From contig NZ_KN293980.1 in NCBI RefSeq assembly GCF_000768555.3, forward strand, positions 96,947 to 160,946: DNA of 64,000 nt. The letters run 5' to 3'. Shown here piece by piece: positions 27,762 through 36,210 of the stretch. Numbering within the stretch: position 1 is the first letter of the stretch; every line of letters starts with the position of its first letter. The notes beneath the pieces were generated by a model that did no database searches, had not been told where the DNA came from, and worked only from the letters and a program-made list of their open reading frames with translations. This DNA comes from Roseovarius mucosus DSM 17069. GTDB taxonomy: Bacteria > Pseudomonadota > Alphaproteobacteria > Rhodobacterales > Rhodobacteraceae. Position numbers and translations under genes: made by a program.

Positions 27762-28676
27762 ATGAGGCTTGACCGACAGCACCTGACCATTGTCCGCCAA
27801 GTGGTGCGCTCTGGTGGTGTCACCGCAGCGGCAGAGGCGCTGAGCCTGTCGCAGTCGGCAGTGAGCCACGCGATGGCCAAGCTGGAGGATTACCACGGCG
27901 TCAAAATCTGGCGGCGCAAGGGGCGTGGATTGCAACTGACTCAGGCGGGGGCCTATTTGCTTGCCTTGGCCGAGCGGATGGTGCCCGAGCTGGAACATGC
28001 CGAGCGCGTGTTGCGGGACATGGCGCGCGGGCGGCGCGGCGCACTGCGCATCGGGATGGAATGTCATCCCTGCGAAAAATGGCTGATGCAGGTGACGCGC
28101 CCCTACCTTGCCGCGTGGCCGGATGTGGATCTCGAGATACGCGCGGCCTTTCGCTTTGACGGGGTGGCGGCGCTTCATGCCCATGAAATCGATGTTCTGG
28201 TGACGCCTGATCCTGTGGTGCGGGACGATTTGCGGTTTACGCCGGTGTTTGATTACGCGCTGTTGCTGGCAATGCCGAACGATCATCCGCTAGCGGCGCG
28301 GCCGCATATCAGCCCGGCGGATCTGAACGATCAAGAGTTGTTTACCGTGCCCATCGGTCCGGATCGTCTTGATATCTTCACCCGGTTCCTGATTCCTGCG
28401 GGGTGCCGCCCGAGACGGCATACCGGCATCGAATCCATCGATCTGATCCTGCAACTGGTTGCTGCAAGACGTGGTGTGGCCGTGCTGCCGGATTGGCTGA
28501 TCCATGCAGAGGCAAAAACCCTGCCCATCACGGCGCGGCCCATTGGCGCAAGCGGCCTGCACAAGAGTATCACCTTGGGGCTCCGGGTCGAGGATGCGGG
28601 GATGGATTATGTCGAAGGGCTGATTGCCATCGCCCGCCAGGTGCGGCCGGACCGCGCGCCTTCCAAAAAACGCTGA
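27762..28676 (+). CDS. metR: MetR-type LysR-family regulator
   Basis: A 304-residue LysR regulator. The N-terminal winged helix (about 1-60) contains GGVTAAAEALSLSQSAVSHAMAKLE. The effector domain carries RIGMECHPCEKWL (about 95-107), strikingly like RIAIECHSCIQWL of E. coli MetR, and conserves the later PVFDYALLLAMPNDHPLA segment. MetR uses homocysteine as coregulator to activate methionine genes. The neighbouring C-S lyase, which would produce homocysteine or thiols, supports the assignment. ATG 27762 preferred over TTG 27756. Orthology is inferred from motifs only. Confidence 0.82.
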   Translation: MRLDRQHLTIVRQVVRSGGVTAAAEALSLSQSAVSHAMAKLEDYHGVKIWRRKGRGLQLTQAGAYLLALAERMVPELEHAERVLRDMARGRRGALRIGMECHPCEKWLMQVTRPYLAAWPDVDLEIRAAFRFDGVAALHAHEIDVLVTPDPVVRDDLRFTPVFDYALLLAMPNDHPLAARPHISPADLNDQELFTVPIGPDRLDIFTRFLIPAGCRPRRHTGIESIDLILQLVAARRGVAVLPDWLIHAEAKTLPITARPIGASGLHKSITLGLRVEDAGMDYVEGLIAIARQVRPDRAPSKKR

Positions 28677-29189
28677 CTGAGTGGCGCACTCCCCAATTTC
28701 AGCTTGGGGGTCGTTCGGTCTAATGCAGGGGCGCGGTGCATCGGGCCGGCGCATTACCAATCGGGCCTTTATACGCCCGGGACTGTCATGCTCCAGCCTG
28801 CGGGTATATCCGGGGTCTTGCGTCGGTGCAGGCGCGGGAGGGCGTCACGCCCCACGAAAATGGTGCCGTCACGGCGCTACGTCCGCCAGTGAGGGCACGA
28901 GGGCTGCGATCGTGTCGGGCATGGTCATGACGCCTTTTAATTGGAATGATCATGCGCCCGGGTGGGCCTTTCCATTTGCAGATTTGCGAAGCGCAGGTCA
29001 CAGGAAGCGACGCTCGTTCAATCTGGTGCTCAGGCCTACTTATCGGCTGTTTCAATGGTTGCTGGCAGAGGGCCAAAGAGGTCAACCGCATATGAACCCG
29101 TCCTTCAACCTTGTGATGCAAATGTCGTCTGGCGGTCGTTAAGCCTTCGAGAGCGAACGCTTTGTCCTGATGCGTTTCGATCTGCGCGC
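28677..29189. other. Intergenic stretch without a supported gene
   Basis: Several frames are open for 100-150 codons, but none has a clear ribosome-binding site, domain or recognisable homology. The convergent gene ends at either side do not require it. It could be a decayed gene. Confidence 0.4.
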
Positions 29190-31043
29190 TTAGGTCCAGT
29201 CCGCCTCGACTATATTCAGGCTGCCGATGCGGGAATAGAGCGTTGTGGGTTTGACGCCGAGCAGGGCGGCCGCCCCGGAGGGGCCAGCAATGCGACCGCG
29301 CGTTTCGCGCAGGGCAGCGATCAGGTTTGTGCGAATGAGGTCCTGCATCTGCGCCTCGGTGCGAAACGAGCGGCCTGTTTCGGCCTGCGGCCCGAGCCCG
29401 CCCAGTTCGACCACCAGCTTGCGATCCTGAGACACAATCGCGGCGCGCTCCATCACGTTGTGAAGCTCGCGCACATTGCCGGGCCAGTCGTAGGATTGCA
29501 ATTGCTGCACCACCCCTTCGGTCAAGACCGGTTCCGGGCGGTTGAGCCTCCGGCAGGCGATCTTGAGCAGATGGGCCGCCAGAAGGGGAATATCCTCTTG
29601 CCGATCGCGGAGCGGCTGGCAGGTGATGGGAAAGACATTGAGAAACAAATACAGGTCCTCGCGGATGCGATGAGAGCGGCGCGCCTTCTTGTCCGACAGC
29701 GTGGTCGCGGCGATCACACGGATATCGAGCGGCTTTTCTCGGGTATCGCCCAGGCGAGTCACAGTACTGTTTTGCAACGCGGCCAAGAGTTTGCCCTGTA
29801 TCTCGAAGGGCAGTTCTTCGACATCATCGAGGAACAGCGTGCCGCTATGCGCGAGTTCCAGCTTGCCGGGTTTGTCGCGCGTGGCGCCGTTGGGGGCACC
29901 GCGCACCTGCCCCCATAACTCGGCCTCCACTTCTTCGGGGGCGACTGAGCCGCATTTGAAGTGGATGAGGGGGCGGCGCGCGCGGGGGCTGGCCTTGTGA
30001 ATGGCGGTGGCGACGAGCGATTTGCCGGTCCCGGTCTCGCCGCTGATGAACACGGTGGCATCCGTGCGCGCCACAAGGTCAATCCGTTGCACGGTCTGAC
30101 GCACCGCAGGCGACGCGCCGATGATGTTGTGATGCGCGCGTTCGGTCGTGATCGCCTCTTGCAGATAGGCGTTTTCCTGTTCCAGCCGGTCGCGAAGGGC
30201 GGCAACCTCTGCCATCGCCTCGCGCAGCTTGCGTTCATTTTCCTTGCGCTCGGTGATGTCGCGAAAGATCACGACGGCCCCGGCGAGGACATTCTGATCG
30301 TAGATCGGGGTCGAGACATATTCGACGCGGATCGGTTTTCCATCCTTGCGCCAGAACACCTCGTCCTCGATGCGGTTGACCTCTTCAAAGCGGAAGGACT
30401 GATAGATCGGGCAATCATGGGCGTGATACACATCGCCGTTGAGATGGTGGTGGTGGATCACGGAGTGAATGTCGTGGCCCAAAAGGTCTTCGGCGGTCCA
30501 TCCCAGCATTTCCTGCGCGGCGCGGTTGAGAAAGGTGGTCTTGCCATCGGCATTGACGCCGTAGATCCCTTCGCCGGCGGCATTCAGGATCAACTGGTTC
30601 TGACGCTCAAGTTCGGAAAAGAACTCCTGCGCGCGCCGCCATTCGAGCAGACCCGAGCGGTGCAGTTCGGCGGCCTGCGCGATGCGGTCGTGCCGCTCCA
30701 TTTCCTCGAGATCGAGGAGGGTCAGGGCCAGAAGCGAGGGTGCATCATTGACCAATCTGCCCCGAATTTCGACACGCAGGGCCATGCCTTTGGTCGTGGC
30801 GAGGGTGATGTCGCGGCTCCAGGCCTCGCCCCGATGGGCGATTTCATCCACCAGCACTATAAAGCTGGGCAGGCTGGCCCCGACCAGTGGCGAAAAGGTC
30901 GTACCGGGGGCGGGATCCAGATCCAGCAGCTTGCGGGCGCGAGGATTGGCCGCGACGATCCGGTCGGCGACAAGGTCGATCACCAGCGCCGCCTCGGCCA
31001 GCGCATCAAGCAGGGAATCGGGGGTTGTCGATATTTCACGCAT
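29190..31043 (-). CDS. Sigma54-activator-like regulator with PAS domains and degenerate AAA+ domain
   Basis: A 617-residue protein: two PAS-like modules (about 5-115 and 165-265), a coiled linker, an AAA+ domain (about 308-540) and a Fis-type helix-turn-helix at the end. Walker A GETGTGKS (335-342) is intact. GAFTGA, the loop that contacts sigma54, reads GAPNGA (382-387). The Walker B pair is Asp-Asp rather than Asp-Glu, the glutamate-switch Asn is Lys (HFKCG), sensor I reads AATT instead of AATN, and the second Arg finger is Phe (REDLYLF). It is divergent from the cyanate transport operon, hence a likely regulator of it. Sigma54-independent action is inferred. ATG 31043 preferred over TTG 31079. 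Confidence 0.85.
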   Translation of the reverse strand: MREISTTPDSLLDALAEAALVIDLVADRIVAANPRARKLLDLDPAPGTTFSPLVGASLPSFIVLVDEIAHRGEAWSRDITLATTKGMALRVEIRGRLVNDAPSLLALTLLDLEEMERHDRIAQAAELHRSGLLEWRRAQEFFSELERQNQLILNAAGEGIYGVNADGKTTFLNRAAQEMLGWTAEDLLGHDIHSVIHHHHLNGDVYHAHDCPIYQSFRFEEVNRIEDEVFWRKDGKPIRVEYVSTPIYDQNVLAGAVVIFRDITERKENERKLREAMAEVAALRDRLEQENAYLQEAITTERAHHNIIGASPAVRQTVQRIDLVARTDATVFISGETGTGKSLVATAIHKASPRARRPLIHFKCGSVAPEEVEAELWGQVRGAPNGATRDKPGKLELAHSGTLFLDDVEELPFEIQGKLLAALQNSTVTRLGDTREKPLDIRVIAATTLSDKKARRSHRIREDLYLFLNVFPITCQPLRDRQEDIPLLAAHLLKIACRRLNRPEPVLTEGVVQQLQSYDWPGNVRELHNVMERAAIVSQDRKLVVELGGLGPQAETGRSFRTEAQMQDLIRTNLIAALRETRGRIAGPSGAAALLGVKPTTLYSRIGSLNIVEADWT

Positions 31044-31079
31044 GGCATTAACAAACACCGCCGCAGCGCGGCATCGCAA

Positions 31080-31111
31080 TACGAAATCTCGTAAATTACG
31101 AAATGCCGTAA
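31080..31111. promoter_or_regulatory. Clustered TTACG/CGTAA dyads, candidate activator-binding sites
   Basis: Three interlocking inverted repeats occur: TACGA-N4-TCGTA (31080-31093), CGTAA-A-TTACG (31090-31100) and TTACG-N6-CGTAA (31096-31111). They lie 36 bases upstream of the regulator and about 140 bases upstream of the cyanate operon, a usual place for enhancer sites of sigma54-type activators. Confidence 0.6.
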
Positions 31112-31251
31112 TGAGTCGTCATGGGTAATTGATATTAGTGTATTATAATTAAACACAAATATAGCGTGCTTAAAAAATAGGCGCACCCCTTTTGTGTTGG
31201 GTCACTTCGTCGGATCATGGGTCAAACGGCATCTGAGCGAAAGGACACGAC

Positions 31252-32628
31252 ATGACCATGAAGAGCCTTGGCGACCCATTTTCGGAAAAGAATGATCTGC
31301 GCCACGGGGCGTCGTGCGGGTGTGAAACCTGCAAGAGCGTATCGCATTCCTCTGCCGCGCCGATCATGTCCCCTGAGGCGATGCTGGAGCGCGCGGTCGA
31401 GAGCGCCGTTGTGCGGTCGGTGTTCGGTCACAGTGACATCGGGCGGCGGTCGTTCATGGGGATGATGGGCGGTGGCACGGTTGCGGCGGCGCTGGCGTCG
31501 GTCTTTCCGCTCGATGCGGCCAAGGCCGCCATTTTGGACAATCTCGGCACGCCGGAAAAGACAGATCTCAACATCGGGTTTGTGCCGATCACCTGCGCCA
31601 CGCCGATCATCATGGCGCAACCGATGGGGTTCTATGAACGCTACGGTTTGAACGCCAGCGTCATCAAGACCGCGGGTTGGGCCGTGGCGCGCGACAAGTC
31701 GCTCTCGGGGGAATATGACGCGAGCCACATGCTGACGCCGATGCCGCTGGCCATGACGCTTGGCGCAGGCTCGACCGCCGTTCCGTATATCATGCCCGCC
31801 GTCGAGAACATCAATGGACAGGCCATCGTGCTGTCGAACGAGCATCTGGACAAGCGCGACCCCAAGCAGTGGAAGGGTTTCACCTTTGGGGTGCCGTTTG
31901 AATATTCGATGCACAACTTCCTGCTGCGGTATTACGTGGCCGAACACGGGCTTGATCCCGATGTGGATATTCAGATCCGCGTGGTGCCGCCGCCCGAGAT
32001 GGTGGCAAACCTGCGCGCGGGCAATCTAGATGGCTATCTCTCGCCGGACCCGTTCAATCAGCGCGCGGTTTGGGAGGGGATCGGCTTTATCCATATCCTG
32101 ACCAAGGAGATATGGGAGGGGCACCCCTGCTGCGCCTTTGCTGCGCCGCTCAGTTTTGCAACGGACATGCCCAATACCTATGGCGCGCTGCTCAAGGCGA
32201 TCATCGACGCCACGCAATATGCATCAAACCCTGACAACCGTGTGGAAATCTCCGAGGCCATTGCCCCCACGAATTACCTCAACCAACCGGTCGAGGTGAT
32301 CCAGCAGGTGCTGACCGGCACCTATGCCGATGGTCTGGGCGCGGTGCAGCAGGTGCCGAACCGCATCGATTTCGATCCCTTCCCCTGGCATTCGATGGGC
32401 GTTTGGATCCTGACCCAGATGAAGCGCTGGGGCTATATCGAGAATGACATTGATTACAAGGCTGTGGCCGAACAGGTCTATCTAGCTGCCGATGCCAAGA
32501 AGGTGATGAACGATCTGGGCTATGATGCGCCCGACATCACCTACAAATCGCACACCATCATGGGCAAGATATTCGATCCGGCAGAGCCCGAGGCCTATGT
32601 CAAAAGCTTTGCCATCGGGAAGGGCTGA
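31252..32628 (+). CDS. CmpA/NrtA-family ABC transporter substrate-binding protein (cyanate/nitrate type)
   Basis: A 458-residue binding protein. An unusually long N-terminus (about 90 residues) contains a cysteine cluster CGCETC (about 22-27) and then a twin-arginine signal GRRSFMGMMGG (about 63-73), implying export of the folded protein. The mature part matches the CmpA/NrtA fold for bicarbonate, nitrate or cyanate, with IGFVPITCATPIIMA and GYLSPDPFNQRAV. It is first in an operon with a permease, an ATPase and cyanase, so cyanate is the most likely ligand. AAAGGA precedes the ATG. Confidence 0.88.
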   Translation: MTMKSLGDPFSEKNDLRHGASCGCETCKSVSHSSAAPIMSPEAMLERAVESAVVRSVFGHSDIGRRSFMGMMGGGTVAAALASVFPLDAAKAAILDNLGTPEKTDLNIGFVPITCATPIIMAQPMGFYERYGLNASVIKTAGWAVARDKSLSGEYDASHMLTPMPLAMTLGAGSTAVPYIMPAVENINGQAIVLSNEHLDKRDPKQWKGFTFGVPFEYSMHNFLLRYYVAEHGLDPDVDIQIRVVPPPEMVANLRAGNLDGYLSPDPFNQRAVWEGIGFIHILTKEIWEGHPCCAFAAPLSFATDMPNTYGALLKAIIDATQYASNPDNRVEISEAIAPTNYLNQPVEVIQQVLTGTYADGLGAVQQVPNRIDFDPFPWHSMGVWILTQMKRWGYIENDIDYKAVAEQVYLAADAKKVMNDLGYDAPDITYKSHTIMGKIFDPAEPEAYVKSFAIGKG

Positions 32629-32631
32629 GCG

Positions 32632-33465
32632 ATGTCCACTCTGTCGCTGAACCAACGTGCCTTGCTGTTGTCTGTGGTGATGCTCGTTGTCGGGCTTCTG
32701 ATCTGGGAGTTGTCGATTCCGGCGCAAAAAGCCGTGGGCGAGTTGACGGAATATGAGCGGTTGACCGGCGGGGGGGCGCAAAAGGCAGGTGTCCCGCCCC
32801 CGTCACAGGTATTGGCCAAGGCGTGGGAAGAGCTGAGCAATCCGTTCTACGATGCCGGACCCAATGACAAGGGCATTGGAATTCAGATCGGCTATTCGAT
32901 CTACCGGGTGCTGTCGGGATACCTGATGGCGGCGGTGGTGGCGATACCGCTCGGGTTTCTGATTGGCATGTCGCCGGTCGCTTACAAGGCGCTCAACCCG
33001 TTCATACAAGTGTTGCGCCCGATTTCGCCGCTCGCGTGGATGCCGCTTGCGCTGTTCATCATCCAAGACAGCGAGGCGAGCGCGATCTTCGTGATCTTCA
33101 TCTGTTCGATCTGGCCGATGCTGATCAATACGGCGTTTGGCGTGGCAGGTGTGCGGCAGGATTGGGTGAATGTGGCACGGACGCATGAACTGGGGCATTT
33201 CAAGACTGCCTTTACAGTGATCTTGCCTGCGGCGGCACCGACCATCGTGACCGGCATGCGTATCTCCATCGGCATCGCGTGGCTGGTCATCGTCGCCGCC
33301 GAGATGCTCGTGGGGGGGACGGGTATTGGGTATTACGTCTGGAACGAGTGGAACAACCTCGACCTGACCTCGGTCATCTTTTCGATCCTGATGATCGGCA
33401 TTGTCGGCATGATGCTGGATGCGGCCTTTGCCACGCTCCAGCGTGCCGTGGCCTATGCGGAATAA
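32632..33465 (+). CDS. ABC transporter permease (NrtB/CynB type)
   Basis: A 277-residue inner-membrane protein with a first hydrophobic helix near 10-28 and a further five or so from about 90 onward. The EAA-type coupling loop ARTHELGHFKTAFTVILPAAAP (about 181-202) is that of the NrtB/SsuC permease family. It begins 3 bases after the stop of the binding-protein gene, so the genes are tightly coupled. Together with the following ATPase it should import cyanate, although nitrate or another small anion cannot be excluded from sequence. Confidence 0.9.
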   Translation: MSTLSLNQRALLLSVVMLVVGLLIWELSIPAQKAVGELTEYERLTGGGAQKAGVPPPSQVLAKAWEELSNPFYDAGPNDKGIGIQIGYSIYRVLSGYLMAAVVAIPLGFLIGMSPVAYKALNPFIQVLRPISPLAWMPLALFIIQDSEASAIFVIFICSIWPMLINTAFGVAGVRQDWVNVARTHELGHFKTAFTVILPAAAPTIVTGMRISIGIAWLVIVAAEMLVGGTGIGYYVWNEWNNLDLTSVIFSILMIGIVGMMLDAAFATLQRAVAYAE

Positions 33466-33476
33466 GGAGCCGTGAG

Positions 33477-34379
33477 ATGAGCAAACCGTTTCTTTCGATC
33501 GAGAACCTGACCCAGTGTTACCCGGATGGTCAAGGCGGCACGATGACCGTGTTCGAGAACGCCACATTCGGGGTGGAGAAGGGCGAATTCGTCTGCATCT
33601 TGGGGCATTCGGGCTGTGGGAAATCCACCATCATGAACATTCTCGCAGGGTTGGCAGAGCCGACCAGCGGTGTGGTCAAGATGGACGGGTTCGAAGTCTC
33701 AGGGCCAAGCCTGGACCGAGGCGTGGTGTTTCAGAACTATTCCCTTCTGCCTTGGCTCAGCACGCTGAAGAACGTGAGCTTTGGGGTGGCCGCGCGGCAT
33801 CCTGACTGGTCCAAGGCCAAGGTGCTGGATCATTCCCGCGAATATCTGGCGATGGTGGGGCTGGAGGGGGACGTGATCCACCGCAAGCCCAGTCAATTGT
33901 CGGGCGGCATGCGGCAACGGGTGTCGATTGCCCGCGCCTTTGCCAATCATCCCAAGCTCTTGCTTCTGGATGAACCGTTTGGCGCGCTGGACGCACTGAC
34001 GCGGGGCACGATTCAGGACGAATTGCTCAAGATCTGGGGCGGCACCGGGCAGACGGTGTTCATGATTACCCATGACATCGACGAGGCGATCCTGCTGGCG
34101 GATCGTATTCTGCTCATGACCAATGGCCCGTTTGCCCGTGTGGCCGAGTCAATCGAGATCACGATCCCGCGCCCGCGCAACCGGACCGAGATCGTCGAAC
34201 ATGCCAACTACTACCCGATCCGCAACCATCTGGTGCAGTTCCTTGGCAAGCGGTCCAAGGAGTTGGCTGGACGGGCGTCCGATGGGGCGGCCCAGACCCC
34301 CGAAACCGTGCGGATCGACCGCACCGCGCCCGAAGACGAAACCGGCGAGGCCCGCCGGCTACGCGCCGTGAACCTGTGA
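33477..34379 (+). CDS. ABC transporter ATP-binding protein (NrtD/CynD type)
   Basis: A 300-residue ATPase with Walker A GHSGCGKST (about 41-49), signature LSGGMRQR (about 141-148) and Walker B LLLLDEPFGALD (about 160-171). The His in GHSGCGKST is typical of the nitrate/sulfonate/taurine group. AAGGAG precedes ATG 33477; the frame is open further upstream but overlaps the permease gene. Third gene of the cyanate operon. Confidence 0.92.
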   Translation: MSKPFLSIENLTQCYPDGQGGTMTVFENATFGVEKGEFVCILGHSGCGKSTIMNILAGLAEPTSGVVKMDGFEVSGPSLDRGVVFQNYSLLPWLSTLKNVSFGVAARHPDWSKAKVLDHSREYLAMVGLEGDVIHRKPSQLSGGMRQRVSIARAFANHPKLLLLDEPFGALDALTRGTIQDELLKIWGGTGQTVFMITHDIDEAILLADRILLMTNGPFARVAESIEITIPRPRNRTEIVEHANYYPIRNHLVQFLGKRSKELAGRASDGAAQTPETVRIDRTAPEDETGEARRLRAVNL

Positions 34380-34418
34380 CAGCGATTTTCACCCGAGACC
34401 AAAGGAATGGAGGACACC

Positions 34419-34889
34419 ATGAAAGACAATCTGCACATGCCCGCATTGATGACCAAGGAGGATGTGACCACCCTGATCCTGATCGCAAAGAAACGGACCG
34501 GGATGAAATGGGAGGAGATTGCTGAAGCCATCGGCATGTCGCCCGTCTGGACCCACTCGGCCTGCATGGGCATGAACGCGATGCCCAAGGTCAAGGCCGA
34601 GGCGATTGTCGCGCTGCTCGATCTGCCGGAGGAGGCGGTTTCGGTGCTGGAGGAATATCCCACCAAGATTTGGGAACAAGCGGTGCCGACAGATCCCTGC
34701 ATCTATCGCCTCTATGAAATCGTCGGCGTTTACGGCCCCACGATGAAGGCGCTGATTCAGGAAGAGTTTGGCGATGGCATCATGTCGGCGATTGATTTCG
34801 ACATGAAGATCACCCGCGTGGCCAACCCCAAGGGCGACCGCGTCAAGGTCGAGATGTCTGGCAAGTTTCTGGGGTATAATTCCTGGTGA
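34419..34889 (+). CDS. cynS: Cyanase (cyanate hydratase)
   Basis: A 156-residue enzyme, the same length as E. coli CynS. It converts cyanate and bicarbonate to ammonia and carbon dioxide through carbamate, in the cytoplasm as a homodecamer. The catalytic triad is intact as Arg97 and Glu100 in YRLYEIVGVYGPT and Ser123 in GIMSAIDF, equivalent to Arg96, Glu99 and Ser122. ATG 34419 is chosen over 34407 because GGAGG lies 5 bases before it and the length then fits exactly. It ends the transporter operon, giving uptake and use of cyanate as nitrogen source. Confidence 0.97.
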   Translation: MKDNLHMPALMTKEDVTTLILIAKKRTGMKWEEIAEAIGMSPVWTHSACMGMNAMPKVKAEAIVALLDLPEEAVSVLEEYPTKIWEQAVPTDPCIYRLYEIVGVYGPTMKALIQEEFGDGIMSAIDFDMKITRVANPKGDRVKVEMSGKFLGYNSW

Positions 34890-34910
34890 GGTAGATAATC
34901 AAAGAGTTAG

Positions 34911-34931
34911 GCCCGGCCGTCGCGTCCGGGC
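34911..34931. terminator. Probable terminator between cynS and the cupin gene
   Basis: GCCCGG and CCGGGC arms around a 9-base loop, followed by another GGGCCC dyad, occupy the gap between convergent genes. No T-run. Confidence 0.4.
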
Positions 34932-34958
34932 CCAACCGGGCCCTCAACCAGCTACGCT

Positions 34959-35324
34959 TCAAGTGGCGGGGGATGTGCTGAGGATATAGAGCTTGCGCAT
35001 ATGCTCGTGGATTACCCATTCTCCGGTCCATCCTTGGGGCAGGACCAAAAGGTCACCGGGACCTATGTCGCGCGTGCCCTGCCCATCGGCATTCGTGACC
35101 GAGGCGCGGCCAGAGATGATATGGCAATATTCGCCCATCGCCGTGCGATCGGCGGTGAAATGCCCCGGCGTGCACTCCCAAACGCCAATCTTCGTATGCC
35201 CATCGGCAGAGGCCCAGAGTAGCGCCGAAGCTTCCTCCTGCCCCGGTGTGAGGCTGGTCGGTTTTGGGGCGAAGGCGCCAATCGGCTGAGTGGCGAGGCT
35301 CTGATAAGTCTTGAGGTCGATCAT
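34959..35324 (-). CDS. Cupin-domain protein (DUF861/EutQ-like)
   Basis: A 121-residue single cupin barrel with the DUF861 pattern: GVWECTPGHFTADRTAMGEYCHIISGRASVT, then GPGDLLVLPQGWTGEWVIHE. Metal or ligand residues probably include Glu near 64 and the later His. ATG 35324 has GGAG upstream. It follows the last permease gene of the amine transporter by 64 bases on the same strand. Such cupins commonly accompany DadA/PuuB-type amine oxidases; role is unknown. Confidence 0.8.
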   Translation of the reverse strand: MIDLKTYQSLATQPIGAFAPKPTSLTPGQEEASALLWASADGHTKIGVWECTPGHFTADRTAMGEYCHIISGRASVTNADGQGTRDIGPGDLLVLPQGWTGEWVIHEHMRKLYILSTSPAT

Positions 35325-35388
35325 TTGGGTCTCCAAAGGTTCTGTCGGTATCGCAAGGTGACGCCTCGGTTGTGGGGGCGCGCGAGTG

Positions 35389-36210
35389 TCAGTGTTTCTT
35401 GTCTTGGCCGAATACCTGCGCCAGCACAATCATCACGGTTGTCACAAGGATCATGATTGTCGAAATGGCCGCAATGGTCGGGTCGATCTGATCGCGCAGC
35501 GCGTTGAACATGTTGCGCGTCAATGTCGGGTTGTCGCCGCCAGAGATGAACATCGCCACCACAACCTCGTCAAAAGAGGTGAGAAAGGCCAAGAGAGCAC
35601 TGGTCACAACCGCAAAGCGGATCTGTGGCAGGGTGACGGTCAGAAACGCCTTCCAGCGCGGGGCGCCCAGACTGCGTGCGGCCTGTTCTTGGCTCATGTC
35701 ATAGCCCTTGAGCGCAGAACCGGTGACAATCACCACCAGAGGCAGGGCAAGCACGGTATGGGCCAGAACCAATCCGGTTACGGTGTAAAGGATGTTGAGT
35801 TTCACATAAGCGTAGAACGCGCCAATCGCCACCAGTACCAGCGGCACCATCATCGGCGTGATCATCAGGACAAACGCGAGTCTGACAAAGGCAAACCGTG
35901 AACTATGCAGCCCGTAGGCCGCCAGCACACCAATCGGTGTGGCCACGAGCATGGTCAAAAAGGCCGTCTGAAAAGAGGTCCGCGCCGCCTGCATCCATTC
36001 GCTGGAGCCAAAGAAATTATCATACCAGCGCGTTGACCAGACCTCGGGGGGAAACTCCAGATACTGACTGTCCGAAAAGGACATCGGAATCACGATCAGC
36101 GTCGGTGTCACCAACAAGATCATGACGATCACCGCAAAGATATAGAGCCACAGACGCTGACCATGGGTGACTTGCGTGTCGGTCGCCGGGGAATCGAGCC
36201 AGTCGCGCAT
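35389..36210 (-). CDS. ABC transporter permease, spermidine/putrescine (PotC) type
   Basis: A 273-residue inner-membrane permease with six predicted helices and the coupling loop EQAARSLGAPRWKAFLTVTLPQIR typical of the PotC/PotI group. Its ATG overlaps the previous permease's TGA as TGATG. Works with the following partners to import a polyamine-like or opine-like amine. Confidence 0.9.
   Translation of the reverse strand: MRDWLDSPATDTQVTHGQRLWLYIFAVIVMILLVTPTLIVIPMSFSDSQYLEFPPEVWSTRWYDNFFGSSEWMQAARTSFQTAFLTMLVATPIGVLAAYGLHSSRFAFVRLAFVLMITPMMVPLVLVAIGAFYAYVKLNILYTVTGLVLAHTVLALPLVVIVTGSALKGYDMSQEQAARSLGAPRWKAFLTVTLPQIRFAVVTSALLAFLTSFDEVVVAMFISGGDNPTLTRNMFNALRDQIDPTIAAISTIMILVTTVMIVLAQVFGQDKKH

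Noticed and set aside
28681-29142. Possible small gene between metR and the activator
   Set aside because: No ribosome-binding site, no homology recognised, and competing frames of similar length overlap it.
29961-31094. Open frame of about 370 codons opposite the degenerate activator
   Set aside because: It lies fully antisense to a well-supported regulator and shows no domain or start signal.
31181-31196. Possible sigma54 -24/-12 promoter before the cyanate operon
   Set aside because: The best alignment lacks one of the two conserved G residues at -24 and the C at -12, so it is not a credible match.
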